Below are positions 13,053-25,601 of a DNA stretch of 64,000 bases, piece by piece. Below the pieces are notes generated by a model. That model was not told where the DNA came from. It saw nothing but the letters and a program-made list of their open reading frames with translations, and made no database searches. The DNA is from Coprinus comatus (Eukaryota > Basidiomycota > Agaricomycetes > Agaricales > Agaricaceae). The stretch's first letter is position 1. Each line of letters begins with the position of its first letter. The translations under genes were made by a program, and so were the position numbers. The stretch covers positions 372,001-436,000 of the forward strand of contig JAWPGT010000019.1 in the NCBI GenBank assembly GCA_034638255.1, read 5' to 3'.

Positions 13053-14811
13053 ATGTCCGCCGGACACCAGGGTAACCCCCAGAACAACTCAACATGGACT
13101 GAGCCGCCCTGGTCCGGGTGGATAGAGACCACCGGAGACGCCCTCCTCATCCTCGAAGCTGCACGGAGAGGTCTTATTCCTCGTGTCACTCGTCGTCTAG
13201 TAGACTCGGAACGCAAGATGATCAACTCTGGTTCCGTCTTTGTCTTTGACGAGGATGAAAGCGGCATCAAACGTTGGACAGACGGCTTCTTCTGGAGCCC
13301 TAGTCGTATTCTCGGCAACTTTTTACTCTATCGCGAAACAGACAAGAGGGGGTCAGGCCATCGTTCGGTTAAGGACAATGACATCGTCGAGTTCGACAAC
13401 AAGGGCGACACGCACTCGTTGAGTCGTCCCAAAACCGATCCAGGACAACCAGGTGTCGATAAAACTCGCGAACGCACTCTTGTCGGAAGTCTCACGAACA
13501 CTTACAAGTTTAAGCCGGAAGGTTTAATGAAAAAGGTATGTTTATACTGTCTGTTCTTTGCTTACGCGCGACATTGACAACATTTGACAGACTTTTTCCT
13601 TGACAATCGGCGGCGTCGCTCAACATTTGATATCATACTACAAAATTGAAGACGTTGAAAGCGGTCGTCTTCGACCACCCTCATCACTACCAGAACTCGC
13701 TTCTCTCGAAATAAGTCCTGAATATCTTGACAAGGCGCACTTCCGCCATGCACCCAAAGTGGAAATGTGTGCTGATGGAGTTCTTCGCTATCGAGGTGAA
13801 GCGGATGACATCGACACCTCTGTAAACCTTCTTACTGGTCCTCTGACCGGAATGCCTCTTATTACTGATGGACGTGTTGGGGGAAATATTAACAATAAAC
13901 GACCCAAGTATGAGCCATATGCCCCTCCGCCCAAACGACCTCGTAGGACCACAAAATCTGTACCTCCAGCAGACCTCCAACAGCCGCAGCCGCAATCACA
14001 GCCGCAAGACGAAGAAGGCAACATTGTAATGAGCACCACCTCCCCACAACCGCAACCACAGACTTATTCGGAACCAAATATAGCCCCTACTTCTCCGACA
14101 CCAGCCGTTGCGCCAGTAACTCCTTATCCTGCCTTCGGAGCTGCACCGTATTACCAGGTGCACGGATACATACAACACCCACCTCATATTCCAGTCTATC
14201 CCGGTCAAACACCTTACGGGGCCATGTCTCCAACCCAATATGCTGGATATCCACATCCTATGCATCCAGGACAACCAATCGTTGCTCCGGTACCTGCGCA
14301 AATCCCCACACCTATATCAGCACCAGCACCAACCCCATCAATACCTACACATCCACCGGCAACAGTTGCAACTCCTGTCGGCCCATTTTCACCTTCACAT
14401 GTTTCGCAAGTCTCGTCCACCTCTGTGCCTACTCCCCAGGCTCATGTTCCCGTTCCTGTTCAAGGGTATTATCACCCCCCTCCGCCGCATCCATATTACC
14501 CCCCACCTACACCATCACACCATCAAGTATACACTGCTTACCCCGCACCTCCCCCAACGCATCCTACTGTATGGCATCCACATCCGCAAACTCATACATA
14601 CGCTGGATATGCGCCCTCGCCTCAGCAATACTCTTATTATCATCCACAACCACCTCCTGCCCCAGTACAATATTCTCCCCAATATGGACAAAAACATGAT
14701 CAAAATCAGGCTCCAGCACAGGTGCAACATCGTGTCCAAGTTCGACCAGACAGTAGTGAAGAATCCAAGGATACAACTACAATGGATAAGAATGCAGAGG
14801 ACGGAGAATGA
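13053..14811 (+). CDS. Gti1/Pac2 family (WOPR domain) transcriptional regulator
   Basis: Sequence-specific fungal regulator of the WOPR class (Wor1, Ryp1, Gti1/Pac2), proteins that control morphology, nutrient uptake or virulence switches in other fungi. Exon 1 (13053-13535) carries the first half of the WOPR fold: PWSGWIETTGDALLILEAAR, then GSVFVFDEDESGIKRWTDG, FFWSPSRILGNFLLYRE and GLMKK. After a 55-nt intron (13536-13590), exon 2 completes it with TFSLTIGGVAQHLISYYK. The remaining roughly 330 residues are low complexity: rich in Pro, Gln, His and Tyr, with a basic PPPKRPRRTTK stretch near residue 270 that could be a nuclear signal. The N-terminal domain plus disordered tail is the usual family layout. 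The gene is divergent from the copper radical oxidase. The regulated genes cannot be inferred. Confidence 0.93.
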
Positions 14812-16154
14812 TATCTTATATGCTCAGTTCTTTTTCGCTTTTCTGCTAAGACACAATTTCTTGCGTGTTCTCTTGAATACGAGCGTTATTTAGGGCTCGT
14901 TTGGTCTTCCTCTTATGGTTCTTCGTATTTATTCTCTCGCTCTTTCTCTCGATGCTGATTTTTTTTTGTTCTGGTTGCTCATCTTTGTCGGATTTGAAAT
15001 TTCTTTCTCATACAAGCATCGTATTTTTGGTTGGTCTGGTGGTCATTATTATGGTTCTCTCTTTCGGCTCTCTCATGGTGGTTCAAGTCTCTATGCTTTC
15101 CTCTTTTCTTTTTTCTCTTCCTTTGCTTTACCCTTCTTCGTTCTTGTCGGGGTAGTTGCATTAATCTCTTTTTGTTTTAACGTCAGTTTTTTTTTTTTTT
15201 TTTGCTTTCGTTGATTCTAGTTCCTATCTCTGTTTATAATTACGTTTTTTGGTTGGCATAACTGTCTCCCTTTTTGCAGATGCCTACTGCATACACATTG
15301 TTAATCTGTATTATAGGTTCTACATATCTCCCTTTCTCTCCTCTTTCTCTTTGTTCTAGCTCAAACACGCATTCGCGTGCTTACTTTACCTAGGTTTTTT
15401 ACTCTTTTTACTTTTTTGTGGATTTCATTTGTACATCATTCATATTCAATTTCATTGTTGTGAATTTATTTTGATTCTTTTGCGGACTATATGGGGTGAT
15501 TTTATAGAAGGTTGGAACAGGCTATGGATGTTGAGGGTGTTTGAAGTTTTAGGAGTTTTAGGATAAGGATGGATACTATGATGGAATTTTAATTTGTGTC
15601 TACATCGTTCTGATGCCAGCTGTACGCTACATAGTAGTAATTTTCGAATGGTAGAACGAAACGAAATATTGACATGGATCAGAAGTCCGAATACTCGAAC
15701 CTCAAAGAATAAGAGTCGCCTGGTCGCAGATGGGAATTCGGACTCAAACATACTGTGTGGTGAATTCTTTCAAATAACAGTACGGATATAGCCCAACCTT
15801 AAAAGCAGCTTTGGATGGCACGCCTGACGAGTGAAACTTTGAATTAAGCTATTGGACGTCATCGATTCGTAGTCGTCATCATCCAACGTCATTCTAAGAC
15901 CTAACTTCCGGGAAGGTTTATAAGAGTATGCTTCCCTCTATTACATTATTACCTTCCTTTCTCTCTTATTTCTACCTCCTCTACTTGAAATGTATGCATG
16001 GTCTACCTGTTGACTTGAATCTATGGCGGCAATCAATGTGTGCCATCACTTTGATGTGGCGTAGTAGATGTTACGGTTTGCCCATTACTTGCTACCACCA
16101 CCACTGGCATACCTCAACTTTCCATTTTAGTGCATTCCACAGTAAAATTACACC
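14812..16154. other. Intergenic region, T-rich 3' flank of the WOPR gene
   Basis: Very pyrimidine-rich for the first 600 bases, with a run of 17 T at 15187-15203; open frames here are low-complexity artefacts. Part of it is probably 3'UTR. A TTTATAAG at 15917-15924 could serve the next gene. Confidence 0.4.
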
Positions 16155-18817
16155 ATGAGTAGTAAGGTATGTGATTATGTTAGTCAAATACAACAAAATT
16201 TTGACAGTTAACATACTTCAGCGATCCCGTCATTCGATAATATTTTACACTAATCCCTTAACGACCCCATTTACTATTTGTTTAAACGCATTTTATAGAT
16301 GATAAGACAAAGTCAGTAAGTATACTCACTAATTGAAGAGAGTCAAGTCTTAAACGAACAGACGCACCATAAACTTGATGGCGACAAAGATGACCCATGG
16401 GCAACCGCGAATAAAATGGCGGAGAGGATGTCAAACGACGTGTACAATAGCTGGAGAGATGAACTTACAAATCTGCTTTTCTTCGTAAGTTGAATACATG
16501 TTACTTGTCCGACTCAGTACATATCTAATTCTGATATTCTCGCTCCGGAAAGGCTGCCTTGTTCTCTGCTATACTTACTTCGTTCACGGTCGAGGCTGGA
16601 AAAGCAGTTCAGGCCGATCCTGCGGAGAAGACTCTTATTCTACTCCAAACACTAGTTTTGCAGGTCTACAACCTTTCGAATCCACAAGCAAGTTCGAATT
16701 TGCTGGCGATTCCAAATCTAACCGACCCTGAGGTTACCATCTCAATTGCTGCTCAATATGTCAACCTCTTCTACTCCGTTAGTCTCACATTGAGCCTTGT
16801 CGCCGTGCTAGGGGGAATCGTATGCCTCCAATGGCTACGGGAATTCAGCAGAAATATCACCGGAATTTCACATAAGCATGACCTTTACCTTCAATATCAG
16901 CGACACGAAAGCTTGCGAAGATGGAGAGTGTTTTCACTCCTTAACTGGTTACCTGTACTCTTGCTCTTGGCTCTAGTGCTTTTCTTTGTTGGTTTTGTAA
17001 TTGCCCAGTGGGAAACGTATGCGGCCATACCTGTCACAACTCTTGTTGGCATTGCAGGTCTTTTTATCATTGTTTCCTCATGTTTGCCAGCATTACAAGT
17101 CCTCTGGCTAGCAGATTATACACTACCCGAATTTACAATCGATGATCCTGCCGATAGTCTACCACCTCCGGTACTTTGTCCATACAGATCTCCCCAGGCT
17201 TGGCTATTCTTATCACTACTCAAAACACTTGGACAGGCGATACGGTACATCCCAATCAATAGTCTACAACCACGCCGCTTGACACCCTTCCAAGACATAA
17301 AGAACTGGACAGACCATGACAAGTGGTGGACTCAAAAACATCATACACCTAAATCTGTGTATCCCGCCTTCTTTTGGCTCGCGACGGAGTTCAAACAGAG
17401 CCGGAATGTCGTCTTAGATTTATATCTATGTTTTCTATCTGCTTTTGGAGATACTTGTAAAGAGTATTTACCTAAGCTTAGGGATGGTGCTGATATGTGG
17501 CAGACTGTAACAGTTCCAGAACATGCTTGGAATGCTCTTGGTTTTCCAACTTTATCAAGATTTGATAGGGACTTTATTGATGATTCCTCCATCATCGTTC
17601 CAGATGAGGCTCATCGACGATTGTTTACACAAGTCTGGATGACTCTAGATACCAATTATCTAGAAGTCGATTCGTCAAGTGTACTGTATCGGTTATTGCG
17701 TGTGAGAAGCTATGAGGATGCAGAAAGTACGCATTTTGTCCATGCTTTCTTATATTAATCATCACATCTTGACCAAAGTACACCTAGACCTTCTGAAGGA
17801 TATCGCCAAAGCCTTAGAAGATCCTTCAGAAACATGGATCACTGATACTAGTGCCAGTGCTGCAACTTGTCATGTCATTGATTCCCAAGACATAATCAGA
17901 AGATTATATAGAAGCACAATTCCCATATTAATTGAACTATCCAGAAGATATGAGGAAAGTGGTCGATTCCTTCCCTCCATACAAAAGCTCTGCGATAAAA
18001 TTCAAATGAAAATAAGCCCAAGACATCACACTTGGCAGTGTTGTAATATGTTGATCTTTATATTTAACCAAGTTTTTCCAATGGTGGATGCATCAAGAAT
18101 TCAAACCGAACTTGGCGGGATTGCTTGTTTGTTGCGACAATTGCTATTTTACAGATGGTTTGTCAAAATCCCTTAACATGATTAAATAAACTAACCCCCA
18201 TACCTATTGTTTTTCTTTAGGTTTTGCAACCAGTGACTTTCTGGCAATCATAGAGCGTCTTGCTGATAAACGTCTTGTCGGTAAACGAAGCTCATTAAAC
18301 GACATCTTCCTCTATACTGCACACGTGATAAAACGAACATGGAACCCCAAAGAAATACTTCCTTCCATTGAAAAAACTCTCAAGGCTATACTTTCCGCAG
18401 CTGAAGATTACGTCAAACTTTCCAAGGAAGAAATAGATCCTTTAACTCCAAATCCTGTGCTTCATCCAAGTCAATTTTTCATCGACCCTCTAGATAGCTG
18501 GGATGAATCAGTGTCACTCGTAATCGAAGATTTCAACAATTCATTGAGGAGAATTTGGGCTCCATATGAAGCTGTAGGTGTAGATGAGGTGATAGCTACA
18601 AGGATATTGGTAGCGAGTAATTCAGGCAATGGCAATGTGAATAAGAATCATACGGGTGCGTTTTGAGCATTTTACAATTGTTAACTCTCTGTTGACGCTC
18701 ATCCGTTCAAATTTAATATTTTCCTCCCTATCAGATACTATAGACACAAAAGATGATATAGTTGGCGAGAGCAGTACTAGAGACGATTACGACGACCTGG
18801 ATGGTGAACACATTTAG
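16155..18817 (+). CDS. DUF6535 membrane protein, copy A (internal frame break near 18090)
   Basis: Member of a basidiomycete family of unknown function. A mini-exon MSSK (16155-16166), also present in copies C and E, precedes a cytosolic exon with DDPWATANK and SWRDELTNLLFF. The main exon holds AALFSAILTSFTVEAGK, LQTLVLQVYNLSNP, a membrane span ending in LQWLREFSRNITG, then HKHDLYLQYQRHESLRRW, two further spans (about residues 180-240 of the product) and LCPYRSPQAWLF. The C-terminal soluble region has LDLLKDIAKALEDPSETW and a KAILSAAEDYVKL segment and ends in an acidic tail, DDYDDLDGEHI. Around 18085-18100 the frame that matches the other copies changes: the alternative frame reads GLLVCCDNC, matching LLVHCDEC of copy C. 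By length the local segment is 8 nt shorter than in copy C. The gene may be a pseudogene, truncated after this point, or contain a sequence error. The exact splice after MSSK is inferred. Confidence 0.75.
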
Positions 18818-19142
18818 CAGTAGGGAAACCCAACAATGATAGGCTTGACTATTTCCTTGGTAAAGTGGAGGCAATAGACAAATTGGTGCTTAATTTATCA
18901 TTGCTCATAAAGCCAAAAGTCCCACCCCGCAGTTCCCATTGTAATAGCTATAGACGCGCGGATGCTATCTTCGGCCATCTCCTTTATAATGACTACATTG
19001 GTGGGAAAAATACGATGTCCTTATCAGCTAGAGAAGCGCGGCCAGTGTTGTTCCTTCAGACCACAATCTTCAACGTACAGACATTAACTCCTGGTAACAT
19101 CATCAGCACATTGCGGCTGCTTCCTTGAAACGAAGGGACGTT
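18818..19142. other. Short intergenic region upstream of kinase 1
   Basis: Carries the 3' end of DUF6535-A and presumably the promoter of kinase 1. Nothing distinctive seen. Confidence 0.35.
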
Positions 19143-20472
19143 ATGAAGACTACTATCACATTACCTATCCCGATAGAAGAGCAAAGACCCTACAAGGTAA
19201 AGAGATTCACGGGCACCCTTGTGCCTCATTAACTCAATGAAAATCACGTCTCATTGTCACAATTGTGGGGACAATCGTGATGACTGTTAGGATCTAGCAG
19301 GGCGTATTGTACTTGAGAACCAAGGCTCTCACTATCCAAACCACGGCGGAGGTTATGCGGACGTTTATATTGGGTACTTAGTTGATGAAAATGAAGTAAG
19401 AACAAAAGTGAGTGACCACGAATACTCTTATTTCTATCCCAACGCCAACGATCTTCATAAAAAAAAAAACCCAGGTTGCGGTTAAAGTCCTCAGAATGAG
19501 AAACGAAGATAACTTGACCGCAAAGATTCATAGAGTATGTCAATTACATTTCAAACGTTGGTCAATGTTACCAAGCTCATGGTCGAGAACTTGCATGCAT
19601 TTTGTAGTATCTGAACAGAGAAACCAGAGTCTGGCATCAACTCATCCATCCTAACGTACTCAAATTCCTGGGTGTAGCAACTGACTTGGGGAGATGGAGT
19701 GTTCCCGCAATGATTTCGCCCTATTGTGACAATGACACAGTACTCAAGTTCCTGGTAAAGAATCCAGACGCGAACCGAATACTCTTGGTAAGGTTTATGA
19801 TCAGTAGTCCCGTGCATTGATTTTAGGTCTCAATATATGTTGCAGCTGAAAGGTGTCGCAACAGGGCTTGCATACCTTCACAGTAAGAATGTAATTCACG
19901 GTGACCTCAAACCGGTCAGTCTTTATATAGCCCATTAATACCTACTCCTAGAAACTTGTTAATCCCTTTTTTTGTTTTAGTCTAACATTCTTATTGATAA
20001 TGCTGGTAACCCTCTTCTCTGCGATTTCGGGCGTTCAAAGATAGTTGACCAGCGGGGATTTACTACAAAACCAGCTGGTGTTTTCCGATATCAAGCGGTT
20101 GAGGTATTGCTTGACGAGTCTGAAGATGGTAGCGCATCCCGAACCAAAGCAGCCGATGTTCACGCACTCGGGATGTCGTTATATGAGGTTTGGGCTTCCG
20201 CTTCAGTTCTTGGGTGAGGACTATACTAATTGATGATCGGTCCCTCATGGTAGATCTGGACCGGACTAATGCCGTACCATACGACATCCAATGACTATCA
20301 GATCATACAAAAAGTTGTTCGTGGTGAACGACCACCATTCCCAGTCCCTGCTAGAAATGAAACAGAAATTGTGTGGCCCGTGTTGGAGAGGTGTTGGAAT
20401 AATACTGCTGATCAACGACCTAGTGCACGAGAGGTTGCTGTTATCTTGCATAATTCTTCCTCCATTAATTAA
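19143..20472 (+). CDS. Protein kinase-like protein 1 (HGDLKPSN type)
   Basis: Single-domain kinase of the tyrosine-kinase-like group expanded in mushroom fungi. Exon 1 (19143-19196; MKTTITLPIPIEEQRPYK) joins in phase to DLAGRIVLENQG. The nucleotide-binding lobe has a glycine loop GGGYADVYIG and the ATP lysine in VAVKVLRM. Then come ETRVWHQLIHPNVLKFLGVA, the catalytic loop VIHGDLKPSNILI (split by an intron after LKP), CDFGRS, and AVE in place of APE. The C-lobe holds ALGMSLYEIWTGLMPY and ERCWNNTADQRPSAREV; stop at 20470-20472. The HRD arginine is replaced by Gly, but Asp, Lys and Asn are kept, so activity is possible. No other domain is attached. Its paralogue follows 630 bases downstream on the same strand. 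Confidence 0.88.
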
Positions 20473-21102
20473 ACTATTCAATCAAATTTCTGAGTATACG
20501 CACTTACAGAACTGAAGTCTTTGAATCCCCGATTCATTGGAAGAGGTGTAATCATTGGTATATGAACTATAAAGGGCAACGGTATCACCGAGTACTATAC
20601 TCCTTTGTGTATGTATGGACGTTGATTTTTCGCATATCGGTCCCACAAGCTGTTAGGGGCTCATATATGCGCCATAAAGATCCGAACGAGAAATCGGTTT
20701 CGGGCCTAAGCGTCTCTTATGAGCATTTTATGGCAGTTAGCTCACGGAATAAGCACGGAATAGTCACGGGGTACATGTTAACATCGATGTATTTGGTGTA
20801 ATTCGTCCATTACATATTTTGTGCACATAAGTAGTTGCAACAAGCGCTTTTGCTCCCGTATAACTTGACTTTGGTATGGCGGCTCATTGGGACAACATCC
20901 ACCATTAAGGCTGTTTCGAGACCTTTGGAGAGTAAGGCCCGAAAATACCTGAACAATCGTTCAATTGAATACGTTCCCACCCAGATTTAGATGCTCTCGG
21001 GAACATAGACTACGGGTCAATTGTTTGTGGTAACTCCGGAACGAGAGAGACTCAGAACCTATATAAGAGAGCGAGATACCTTCAACTGCGGTTGGATTCC
21101 AA
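20473..21102. other. Intergenic region between the two kinases
   Basis: Contains the 3'UTR of kinase 1 and the promoter of kinase 2, with a TATA box close to the downstream start. No other gene seen. Confidence 0.4.
21060..21066 (+). promoter_or_regulatory. TATA box of kinase 2
   Basis: TATATAA lies 37-43 bases upstream of the ATG at 21103. The short distance implies a very short 5'UTR. Confidence 0.55.
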
Positions 21103-22411
21103 ATGCCGCCTTCAACCAAAAATAATCTCGCAATCACTCAGTCTGGAGATTTTATGATGATGTGGACTCCACGGGTGCGCTCCCTCCTGCATAGCGGTTT
21201 GGAGTGTCTCCTGGATTTATACTAACATCTTTATCAGAATCTCGCAGGCTTGGTCACTTGTACCTACAGGCTGCGTCCGGTAGGTGTGGGAGGTTTCAGT
21301 GATATATACTTCGGGCACTTCACAGCTGATAGTAGCGTACCTGTGAGTATTCGCCTGATTTTGACTAAAACTTGGATGACATATGCAGTAACCCCACCAT
21401 CTTAGGTCGCTATCAAAGTTCTCCGCCAATCATCTCCCACGGCTATTAGTGAATTACTCCACGTGAGTTATGCGCAATTGTCCGTATTGCGCAGCAATAC
21501 TTAATTAAGACTGTGTTGAAATTTGGCAGAGCGTACGCAGTGAAGTGACGGTGTGGCAGCGACTACAAAATGAAAATGTACTAGAATTTCTGGGCCTAGA
21601 TAGCACTTTAGGTCATTTTCCAAATGCCCCTGCCCTTATTGCACCTTGGTGTAAGAACGGTACCATCATGCAGTACCTTCAAAGGCACCCTAACTCTGAT
21701 CGCTTTGCACCAGTGAGTTCATGGCGATCGAAGTCAAAAGGATTATTCCCCATTGAATGCTGGGACTCGGATAGATAAAGGGAATCGCACGAGGCGTTGG
21801 ATACCTCCATGACAATCAGGTTGTACATGGTGACTTGAAACCTGTGAGTCTGTTAGTGACGAGGGTCAATTTAGTATTATTGATGCAAAGGTTTTGCTAT
21901 AGTCGAACATCCTCATCTCCGACAACGGAAACCCTCTCCTTACAGACTTTGGATGCTCAAGAATCGTGGGTCTTACGACAGTCAGGACATATCAGGACTT
22001 CTGCGGCACCATCCGATATGCTGCACCGGAACTGTTGCATGAACAACATAAACATTATCAGGCCAGGCCAACGATGGAAGCGGACATATATAGTTTTGCC
22101 TCGACTTGTTTTGAGGTTTGTAGACTGTCTCTATTAAAAGAAAGTGATAATTATCCAGTGGTAACGATGAGGAATTTTATAATTAGATATGGAGTGGTCG
22201 ACAACCATACCACGATATTCGACTAAACAGTTGTCTGATCTTGCACATTTGCACCGCATCAAACCCGAGGCCACCAAAGCCGGTACCACCCTCACCCGGA
22301 GAGGAATATATATGGCCCATCATGGAAGAGTGCTGGAAAGTCGATCCCAAAGAACGACCGCCTTCAAGGGAGCTTGTTCGCACATTTGAGGGGATGGAAG
22401 AACGACCGTAA
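21103..22411 (+). CDS. Protein kinase-like protein 2 (HGDLKPSN type)
   Basis: Paralogue of the preceding kinase. The start MPPSTKNNLAITQSGDF joins in phase across an intron (about 21172-21234) to NLAGLVTCTYRLRPVG, the same layout as kinase 1. Motifs: glycine loop GVGGFSDIYFG; ATP lysine in VAIKVLRQ; VTVWQRLQNENVLEFLGL; VVHGDLKPSNILIS with an intron after LKP as in kinase 1; TDFGCSRIV; AAPELLHEQ (a normal APE); MEADIYSFASTCFEIWSGRQPY; and EECWKVDPKERPPSRELV before the stop at 22409-22411. All catalytic residues except the HRD arginine are present, so it is probably an active cytoplasmic kinase. Shared intron positions show tandem duplication. The pathway is unknown. Confidence 0.9.
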
Positions 22412-22816
22412 CCCTTTTCTCGGTGTCATTGCATGCTAATACCTCTATCTCTATTTATCAGAACACTACAAGTTACAACAGGCCATCATATATTTTCACA
22501 TTTATAATGTACTATAAGGTTCGAGCGATTCCGTTACTTTCCCATTTGTTGGGCAATGTGTTCATTAATTTACTTTTTACGCTTTTGTTTTCGCATGCCC
22601 ACTTGCAACTCACTGAACGTTGTGATGTCGAGTATCGGATAATCATACGTCAAATCAAACCAATAACCTCATAGGAGATTTGCTAATGATTGTATAAATC
22701 AACGAGAAAAAGATTGAAGATGAATAATCGATGAATGCTATCGGGGCTAGAATGAGAAACCATGATACAGAAATTGTTGAATGTGATAAAGTGTCATAAG
22801 GGTACTCCTACAACGT
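22412..22816. other. Short convergent intergenic region
   Basis: Separates kinase 2 (+) from the Nug1-type GTPase (-). No gene or structured element recognised. Confidence 0.35.
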
Positions 22817-24962
22817 TCAGGCCATAAATGTAAATTGTAGGTCTTCGTTGTCAATATCCATTCCACCTTCAGCGCTAGTCGTTTTAACACGATGAGCCTT
22901 TCTTGTCCTTTTAGCTTCCCGTTTCAGATTCTTCCGATTAAGCGGGTTACTACGGCCCATATGTTGTAAAACATGTTCATCGATGGGAGCATCATATTCT
23001 GGAACGTCTTTGTTCCTTCGTTGACGTTTAGGTTGTCGCACGTATTGTGATTTTTCCGTTTCGGGGGAAATATTACTCGCGGCATCAAGTTCTGAAGGAG
23101 ATCTTGGTCTTTTATGTGGATTATGTGGCGGGGGACCATCATACTCCATCGGCGCAATGTCACTAAATATACTTTGTTGAGAAAGGTCATTCAAAATGAA
23201 TATCTACGGTGGACCTTACCTTGGCTCCTCCTCCATAGGCCCTTGTTCAGCGTTGAAATTATCATCCGCATCCATCGTCATTTCTGTTTCCCCGTTCTCA
23301 TTACCAAAAACACTAGCATCAACAGAGCCGAAGAGACCAGCAAGCTCGAATGGTTTCGAGAATGTGGAAAGAATTTGCGCTTGTCCGACATTCTCTGCAC
23401 CTGGAGCGATTGTTACTTCTCTAGCATTTGAAGAAGTTGGCACTGAACATTTACTGTCAGGAACATATGCTACTCTAAGCGTTGGCTATTACTTACGTGT
23501 AGAAGGTATCAATGATGGGTGCACTGTCGGAGGCTCCGAGTAGTAAGGAATTTTTTGATGGTTCCAGTCGTTCAGAACCTGGCGAGCCATACCAACCAAA
23601 TCTGGTGTGCCACCCTAGAAAGAGTTTAATAACGACCAATACTACCTTATTTGCGTTTGAATACCTTTAATAGCCTTCCATTTGTGAGTGCAAGCATGGT
23701 CAAGAATTCAAGAGTGGAAGAATATTGTGGGATTTTGTAGATTTTCTGCAACGTTTCGAAGGGAGTACGGTTGACGATCTCCTCAACTACGAAAATGAGA
23801 TGAAGTGCGCAGAAGAAAATCTTGTCACTTACCCACAGCGATAGGATCCTCAACGTCCTCAACCTTGACCACATTTCGTAAAAGGACGCTGCCCTTTTTG
23901 TTGCCCTTTCCGTCATCGTAGTCATCATCATCGAAAACAACACCCGGAGAGTCCACAATGCGCATACCACGTTCTAGTTGAACGGATTGCAAATCCTTAG
24001 TATGACCAGCCTGAGCTGCGACAGCACAAACCTGTACCTCGGTGTATCAGACCAAAACTGAGAAACTAAATGGAGAACTAACCTTGCTACGTTTGAGACT
24101 GTTTATTAGACTACTCTTACCAACATTGGGGTATCCAACAACACCCACTGTTACAGTTCCTGTCTTCGGTTTATAAGCCTTTAGTAGTTTTAGGAGGGCA
24201 GGTGCTGTGGTGGACGAAATGTTTGAACGTTGATGTTGTGACGATGATGAGGAAAGGAAGGGCAGTGTTGGAGTAGAGTGTCGCAGATATTTCAGCCAAG
24301 CTTGAGCATTTGCTTTAGGAATAAGATCTTTCGAGAGAGGTAAGTAAGATGGTGGCAAATTAAATACCTCGATTTACTCACCAATTTTATTCAAGACGAA
24401 AACCAGGGTTTTGCCTTCAGCTTCTCTCCTACGTACCTCCTCCTCAACAAGTCTGCTCCGGCACCCATCTGGGTCCCTTGCATCCAATACTAGAACAATG
24501 ATATCACTTTGGTCGATGACTTTATGTAGTGTTTTTAGGTAATGTTTACGCATTTGTTCCTTCATTTTTGTATGATCACTAGAACCGGAACCGGAAGGAT
24601 CTTCGAAAGCGCGGCGGGCTTCATCTTCTGCAGCTTGTTGCGCCAAGGTAGATAGAGTTGGTTCTGATGCCATGGTTGCATCTGGGTCTCGGTGTATTGG
24701 GGTCTAGCAGTTGGTCGTGGTTCAACGTCAACAATTAAAGCTCGTAATGTGCAACGTACTGAGGACCTCCTGTTAGTGTTCCTAAGCCTTTCTTTGATAT
24801 CCGGTAGTTTTGGCACGCCAGGATCTTTCTTCAGTTCTATACTCAGAAAAGACCATCAGAAATACCCTCAGGAAGGTGAAAGTTTGGCTTTACTTGATTT
24901 CTGAGGAACTCCTTTTGTATTTTCTGGGTTTCGCAACGTCAGATATATTCAATTAGAGGCAT
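22817..24962 (-). CDS. nug1: Nucleostemin/Nug1-type ribosome-biogenesis GTPase, N-terminus not recognisable
   Basis: Circularly permuted GTPase of the GNL3/Nug1/Grn1 group, which acts in the nucleolus in 60S subunit maturation and export. The G motifs come in the permuted order: IVLVLDARDPDG, then VFVLNKID (the Asp codon is completed by an intron), then GYPNVGKSSLINSL (P-loop), then IVDSPGVVFDDDD (G3). Downstream are VEEIVNRTPFETLQKIYKIP, GTPDLVGMARQVLNDW, KPFELAGLFG and a basic C-terminal tail with KRPRSPS and QPKRQRRNK, ending DLQFTFMA at 22817. The upstream part is clear back to KLKKDPGVPKLPDIKERL (about 24.8 kb) and NPENTKGVPQK (about 24.93 kb). The lysine-rich first 35-40 residues usual in this family are not found. 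A possible start, MPLI at 24960-24962, is soon followed by a stop, so the true first exon is unresolved. Function is inferred from the family. Confidence 0.88.
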
Positions 24963-25601
24963 GTTGTGTACTGACTAGATCTGCCCATTGTTATAAGGTA
25001 AAAAGAATGGATATTTGATTAATTGATACCAGGTGTTACAGCTGTGTAACGCTGTGACCACAGAAATCCCACGAATAATATTAGCTTAACAAGTGCATCC
25101 GCGGTAAGTTCAAGTGCTGGAATTACTCCTGTCTTCAACATATATCTTCTACTCTTTCGTTATGATCATGTGTCGGGTGATTCTATTAAAGAGACTAACA
25201 ACGGAAATCATCCATTCCCCCGAAGCCTCGGTTCTATGTCGGTAACATTTTTTGAATTGAAACAACCAAATCTTCCCGGAGAGTCTAAATTATGGGCTAC
25301 GGTATCCCGAGCGGCCCGTTAATGTCTCTACGGCCCGCCTCACAAGCTTGGAATGTGCTCCTGTAAAGGAGAGTCTTATTTCTTTTCATTGAGATGTGTG
25401 TATCCAACACAGCCGTATCAGCATATGACCCCTTCAATATGTGATCGACAATTCTCCGGATAAATCTCATGTACTTCATTACCACGCGGTATCCAAGTAA
25501 ATCAAAATCAAGCTTGGGGTAAATACCCGAAGACTGGGCACTCAAGAACCCTATAAAATTGGATCCGTTACAGTTCCTCAGAATTCCACAGTTCCCTCAC
25601 G
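24963..25601. other. Divergent region between Nug1-type GTPase and pectate lyase
   Basis: Should contain both promoters and possibly the missing first exon of the GTPase, which I could not find on the minus strand. The right end has a TATA box for the pectate lyase. Confidence 0.4.
25552..25558 (+). promoter_or_regulatory. TATA box of the pectate lyase gene
   Basis: TATAAAA lies 44-50 bases before the ATG at 25602, typical for a strongly inducible secreted-enzyme gene. Confidence 0.6.

Noticed and set aside
14901..15214. Hydrophobic open frames downstream of the WOPR gene
   Set aside because: They come from a T-rich 3' flank and lack any start context, motif or splice structure.
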